Source: an uncultured Collinsella sp. (GTDB lineage: Bacteria > Actinomycetota > Coriobacteriia > Coriobacteriales > Coriobacteriaceae). Taken from it: a stretch of DNA of 16,482 bases. Both the position numbers and the translations under genes were made by a program. Below, piece by piece: positions 13,549 through 16,482 of the stretch (position 1 is its first letter; each line of letters starts with the position of its first letter). Below the pieces are notes generated by a model. That model was not told the origin of the DNA. It worked only from the letters and a program-made list of their open reading frames with translations, and made no database searches. The stretch lies in contig UREZ01000039.1 of NCBI GenBank assembly GCA_900547025.1, forward strand, positions 1 through 16,482, read 5' to 3'.

Positions 13549-13925
13549 GTGTCATCGCTTCGATCGAATTGGAACCGTCTTCTGCTTCGTGCGGAGAATT
13601 ACGCTGTACGTTGCAGTAGATGCAGCTGCAATAACCGCATGGGCAATTTCTAACAAAATGAATGTATCTTTTTTATAAACGTATTGTCAAACATATATTG
13701 CTAAAACAGAAACAATTTATAGACTGAGTCGGTCGTATTCTTTGGGCGATTGCTCCTATAATCTAGCCTTCGCTGCTGTCGGGAGGGAAGGACTAGGGCT
13801 CCGTTATTCTGTTGAAACGCTTTAACAATTTTGACGTTCTCACGCGTTTTTCGTTTCAAAAGCGTTAGGATGGGACTCATAGCGTGGGGCGTAATGGGTG
13901 CCCCGCACACGATGGGAGGCTATCA
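13549..13925. other. Gene-free region upstream of the alcohol dehydrogenase gene
   Basis: About 375 bases without a convincing gene, AT-rich to about 13870 and then GC-rich. AACGCTTT (13816-13823) and AAAGCGTT (13859-13866) are exact complements, with TTGACG (13831) between them. They could be an operator around the promoter, but no good -35/-10 pair is evident. GGGGC (13886-13890) and GCCCC (13900-13904) form a small hairpin just before the ribosome site. Confidence 0.4.
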
Positions 13926-15092
13926 ATGGCTAATCGTTTCGTTCTCAATACCATCTCTTATCATGGCTCCGGCGCCATCAAGGAGATCCCCGGCGAGCTC
14001 CAGCGTCGCGGCTACAAGAAGATCTTCGTCTGCTCCGACCCCGATCTGGTCAAGTTTGGCGTTACCGCTAAGGTGACCGACGAGCTCGACGCCGCCGGCA
14101 TCGCTTGGAGCCTCTACTCCGAGATCAAGCCCAACCCCACCATCCAGAACGTCAAGGACGGCGTCGAGGCCTTCAAGGCCGCCGAGGCTGACGCTATCGT
14201 GACCATCGGCGGCGGCTCCTCCATGGACACCGCTAAGGCCATCGGCATTATCATCAACAACCCCGAGTTCGCCGATGTCCGTAGCCTCGAGGGCGTTGCT
14301 CCGACTAAGAACCACGCCGTGTTCACCATCGCCGTGCCGACGACCGCCGGTACTGCCGCCGAGGTGACCATCAACTACGTCATCACCGACCCCGAGAAGG
14401 TCCGCAAGTTCGTGTGCGTCGACACCAACGACGCCCCCGAGGTCGCCGTCGTCGACCCCGACATGATGGCTTCCATGCCCGCCGGCCTGACCGCTTCCAC
14501 TGGCATGGACGCTCTGACCCACGCCATCGAGGGCTACACCACCAAGGGCGCCTGGGAGCTCTCCGACATGTTCCACTTTGAGGCCATTAAGCTGATCAGC
14601 GAGAACCTGCGCGACTCCGTCGACGAGGCCAAGTCCGGCCAGCCCGGCTCCGGCCGTGAGGGCATGGCTCTTGGCCAGTATGTCGCCGGCATGGGCTTCT
14701 CCAACGTCGGCCTGGGCATCGACCATGCCATGGCTCACACCCTGTCCGCTCACTACGATACCCCGCACGGCGTCGCCTGCGCCATGCTGCTGCCGATTGC
14801 CATGGAGTTCAACAAGCCGGTTTGCGCCGAGCGCCTGGCCAAGGTCGCCGTCGCTATGGGCGTTGACACCACGGGCATGAGCACCGACGAGGCCGCCGAT
14901 GCCGCCATCGCCGCCGTCAAGCAGCTCTCCGCCGACGTGAACATCCCGCACGTCTGCGAGGCCATGAAGGCTGATGAGATCGAGGTCCTGGCCAAGGACG
15001 CCATGGCCGACGCCTGCTTCCCGGGCAACCCGCGCGAGGCGACGCTCGACGACGTCATCGAGCTCTTCAAGAAGATCTGCCCGGCTGCTTAA
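13926..15092 (+). CDS. fucO: Iron-dependent alcohol dehydrogenase, FucO (lactaldehyde reductase)-like
   Basis: A 388-residue group III (iron-activated) alcohol dehydrogenase, full length for the family. Long stretches match E. coli FucO as I remember it, including NNPEFADVRSLEG, PTTAGTAAEVTINYVIT, MALGQYVAGMGFSNVGLG and GNPREATLDD. The nucleotide-binding motif is GGGSSMD (95-101). The metal ligands expected from FucO are conserved: Asp195, His199, His267 and His281. The family reduces lactaldehyde and related short aldehydes to diols with NADH in anaerobic fucose/rhamnose use. No sugar genes lie nearby, so a general aldehyde-reducing role is equally possible. ATG 13926 has GGGAGG (13914-13919) in front. 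Strongly biased codon choice (mostly C-ending) suggests high expression. Confidence 0.9.
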   Translation: MANRFVLNTISYHGSGAIKEIPGELQRRGYKKIFVCSDPDLVKFGVTAKVTDELDAAGIAWSLYSEIKPNPTIQNVKDGVEAFKAAEADAIVTIGGGSSMDTAKAIGIIINNPEFADVRSLEGVAPTKNHAVFTIAVPTTAGTAAEVTINYVITDPEKVRKFVCVDTNDAPEVAVVDPDMMASMPAGLTASTGMDALTHAIEGYTTKGAWELSDMFHFEAIKLISENLRDSVDEAKSGQPGSGREGMALGQYVAGMGFSNVGLGIDHAMAHTLSAHYDTPHGVACAMLLPIAMEFNKPVCAERLAKVAVAMGVDTTGMSTDEAADAAIAAVKQLSADVNIPHVCEAMKADEIEVLAKDAMADACFPGNPREATLDDVIELFKKICPAA

Positions 15093-15099
15093 CCTGGTT

Positions 15100-15227
15100 C
15101 GGCGGGCCCCGCCCGTTAGCCCCAGAATCGTCCTCGGACATGTCGGAGGCCCCGCTGCGCACTACGTGCGGCGGGGCCTCCTTCTGTCCTGCGGAAAGAT
15201 TCTGGGGCTAACGGGCGGGGCCCGCCG
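15100..15227. repeat. 128-bp nested palindrome after the alcohol dehydrogenase gene
   Basis: A perfect 30-bp inverted repeat (15100-15129 with 15198-15227) encloses a second, independent hairpin (15145-15181). The arms contain CGGCGGGCCCCGCCC and GCCCCAGAATC. The structure begins seven bases after the stop codon. It could form a cruciform in DNA or a very stable mRNA 3' end; it could also be a miniature inverted-repeat element. Confidence 0.85.
15145..15184 (+). terminator. Inner GC-rich hairpin, probable terminator
   Basis: GGAGGCCCCGC (15145-15155) pairs with GCGGGGCCTCC (15171-15181), extended by CGCAC/GTGCG (15158-15162/15166-15170) around a TAC loop, with only a TG bulge. A short TTCT follows, a weak T-tract. 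It probably ends the dehydrogenase transcript. Confidence 0.6.
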
Positions 15228-15346
15228 GCTCGTTGTCGTGACGGGCGCTGTTCGGAAGAGCTCGATGGGTCATCTCGCTAGGTAAAAAGATGGTTTGCGG
15301 TGGTATTGTTGCTGTGGGTTTAATTCGATGTGAAAGGGTGACTTTG

Positions 15347-16375
15347 GTGTCCAAGATGGATTCTACGCTCTCCTATATTACTGACCAGTTGAAGGCGCTT
15401 ACCTCGATTGCTTCGCCTACGGGCTATACCCGTGCGGCGACTGATTATCTGATGGAGACCCTGCGCGATATGGGGTTTGGGCCCGAGCGTTCTAATAAGG
15501 GTAACGTGCTCGTTGAGCTTGGCGGCGAGGGCGAGCCGCTCGTATTGGCGAGCCATGTCGATACTCTGGGCGCCATGGTGCGCTCCATTAAGGACAATGG
15601 TCGCCTGCGCCCCACGACTCTCGGCGGGCATCAGTGGTCTACGGCCGATGGCGAGAACTGCACCGTTTATACGCGCGATGGCAATGTCTACACGGGCGTG
15701 GTCCTCAATACCGAGCCTTCGGCGCACGTGGCCGATGAGCCGGTCAAGACCATCGAGAAGAACATGGAAATCCTGCTCGACGAGAACGTTGACAGCAAGG
15801 ACGATGTGCTCGAGCTGGGTATTCAAACCGGCGACATCATCGCTATGGATCCGCGCACCACGGTGACGGAGAGCGGCTACATCAAGAGTCGCTTCCTTGA
15901 CGACAAGCTGTCCGCGTCGATTCTGCTGGGTCTGGCCCGCGCCGTTGCTGACGGCGAGGTGTCGCTTTCGCGCAAAGTGTCGCTGCTCTTTACGGTGTAC
16001 GAGGAGGTCGGCCACGGCGGTGCCTTTGTGCCGGCCGACACGCGCGAGATGATCAGCGTGGGCATGGGCTGCGTGGGCGACGACCTGGGCTGCACCGAGC
16101 GCATGGTTTCGATTTGCGCCAAGGATTCGGGCGGTCCGTACAACTACGACCTGGTAACCACGCTGTCCAACATCGCGCGCGAGCTGGAGCTCGATTACGC
16201 CATCGATGTGTACCCGCATTACGGATCCGACGTCGAGGCCACGCTCTCGGCCGGCTACGACATTCGCCATGGTCTGATTGGCCCCGGCGTGTACGCGAGC
16301 CACAACTACGAGCGCAGCCACATCGACGGCGTGCGCAATACCTATGAGCTGGTTCGCGCCTACGTTCAGCGCTAG
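15347..16375 (+). CDS. M42-family metallo-aminopeptidase
   Basis: A 342-residue cytoplasmic dinuclear metal peptidase of the M42 (PepA/TET, glutamyl aminopeptidase) family, which trims peptides from the N-terminus. Metal and catalytic residues appear in order: SHVDTLG (His70, Asp72), FLDDKLSA (Asp185, bridging), YEEVGHGG (Glu219/Glu220), GDDLGC (Asp245 or 246) and ASHNYERSH (His319). Length fits the family. The GTG at 15347 is chosen because AAAGGG (15333-15338) lies eight bases upstream. ATG 15356 and an upstream ATG at 15290 are alternatives; the conserved region starts only after 15356. It is a single gene between the nested palindrome and two downstream hairpins. Confidence 0.88.
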   Translation: MSKMDSTLSYITDQLKALTSIASPTGYTRAATDYLMETLRDMGFGPERSNKGNVLVELGGEGEPLVLASHVDTLGAMVRSIKDNGRLRPTTLGGHQWSTADGENCTVYTRDGNVYTGVVLNTEPSAHVADEPVKTIEKNMEILLDENVDSKDDVLELGIQTGDIIAMDPRTTVTESGYIKSRFLDDKLSASILLGLARAVADGEVSLSRKVSLLFTVYEEVGHGGAFVPADTREMISVGMGCVGDDLGCTERMVSICAKDSGGPYNYDLVTTLSNIARELELDYAIDVYPHYGSDVEATLSAGYDIRHGLIGPGVYASHNYERSHIDGVRNTYELVRAYVQR

Positions 16376-16383
16376 GGGAGCAG

Positions 16384-16428
16384 CGGCCTCGGCTGACACA
16401 GCAGTACCGACCGAGGCCGTCCTCTCTA
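16384..16428 (+). terminator. Probable terminator of the aminopeptidase gene
   Basis: CGGCCTCGG (16384-16392) pairs perfectly with CCGAGGCCG (16411-16419) over an 18-base loop and is followed by the pyrimidine run TCCTCTCT. The long loop and interrupted T-tract lower certainty. Confidence 0.5.
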
Positions 16429-16441
16429 AGTTGCGGTGAAA

Positions 16442-16482
16442 TAGGGACTGTTTAAGCGTTTTAAATGCGAAAACAGTCCCTA
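16442..16482. repeat. 12-bp perfect stem-loop at the window edge
   Basis: TAGGGACTGTTT (16442-16453) and AAACAGTCCCTA (16471-16482) are exact complements around a 17-base AT-rich loop. The arm ends at the last base of the window and may continue. Confidence 0.7.

Noticed and set aside
13923..14951. Gly/Val/Asp-rich minus frame opposite the alcohol dehydrogenase (and a similar one at 15320-16399)
   Set aside because: Antisense shadows of codon-biased genes; they lack motifs and ribosome sites.
1..16482. CRISPR array, tRNA or rRNA genes
   Set aside because: No regularly spaced repeats, cloverleaf with CCA end or rRNA-like stretch was recognised on reading both strands.

Overview
The window looks like chromosomal DNA from a high-GC, anaerobic actinobacterium of the Coriobacteriia, most likely Collinsella or a close relative. 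This rests on GC-rich codon use, a clostridial-style [FeFe] hydrogenase in a high-GC background, EFR1-type ferredoxin, YgiQ, FucO-like and M42 genes. The assignment is inference from gene content; no rRNA or marker gene is present.

Layout. (1) 1-300: the 3' end of an IS200/IS605-type TnpA transposase and the hairpins of its right end. (2) 300-847: gene-free DNA with a split inverted repeat and a pair of direct repeats, then an EFR1-type flavodoxin-like/2x[4Fe-4S] protein (848-1609). (3) 1893-7968: a tight four-gene operon, with overlaps or 3-nt gaps, preceded by a leader with a possible pseudoknot. Its genes are a NuoF-C-terminal/GltD-like FAD-NAD(P) oxidoreductase, a CpI-like [FeFe] hydrogenase, a Tat-like lipoprotein solute-binding protein and a fused ABC permease-ATPase. 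(4) 7989-8412: a small RelB/DinJ-like antitoxin without a visible toxin, behind a strongly structured leader and bracketed by a 27-bp direct repeat. (5) 8468-11511: a CPBP membrane protease converging on YgiQ, the two sharing one CTAG as stop codons on opposite strands. (6) 11765-12481: a YoaK/DUF1275 membrane protein, ending in a stem-loop and a terminator. (7) about 12565-13900: an AT-rich island with the remains of an ABC ATPase and a LURP-one/YxjI-like gene. (8) 13926-15092: a FucO-like iron alcohol dehydrogenase followed by a 128-bp nested palindrome. (9) 15347-16375: an M42 aminopeptidase, then two more hairpins up to the window edge.

Function. Several genes fit fermentative redox balance. 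The hydrogenase and its FAD/NAD(P) partner would exchange electrons between pyridine nucleotide, possibly ferredoxin, and H2. The FucO-like enzyme would reduce aldehydes with NADH. The EFR1 protein is a small iron-sulfur electron carrier. The most interesting system is the hydrogenase operon: it lacks the usual NuoE and FMN modules, uses a GltD-type flavoprotein instead, and is translationally coupled to an ABC importer of unknown substrate whose permease and ATPase are one polypeptide. Hydrogenase maturases (HydE/F/G) are not in the window.
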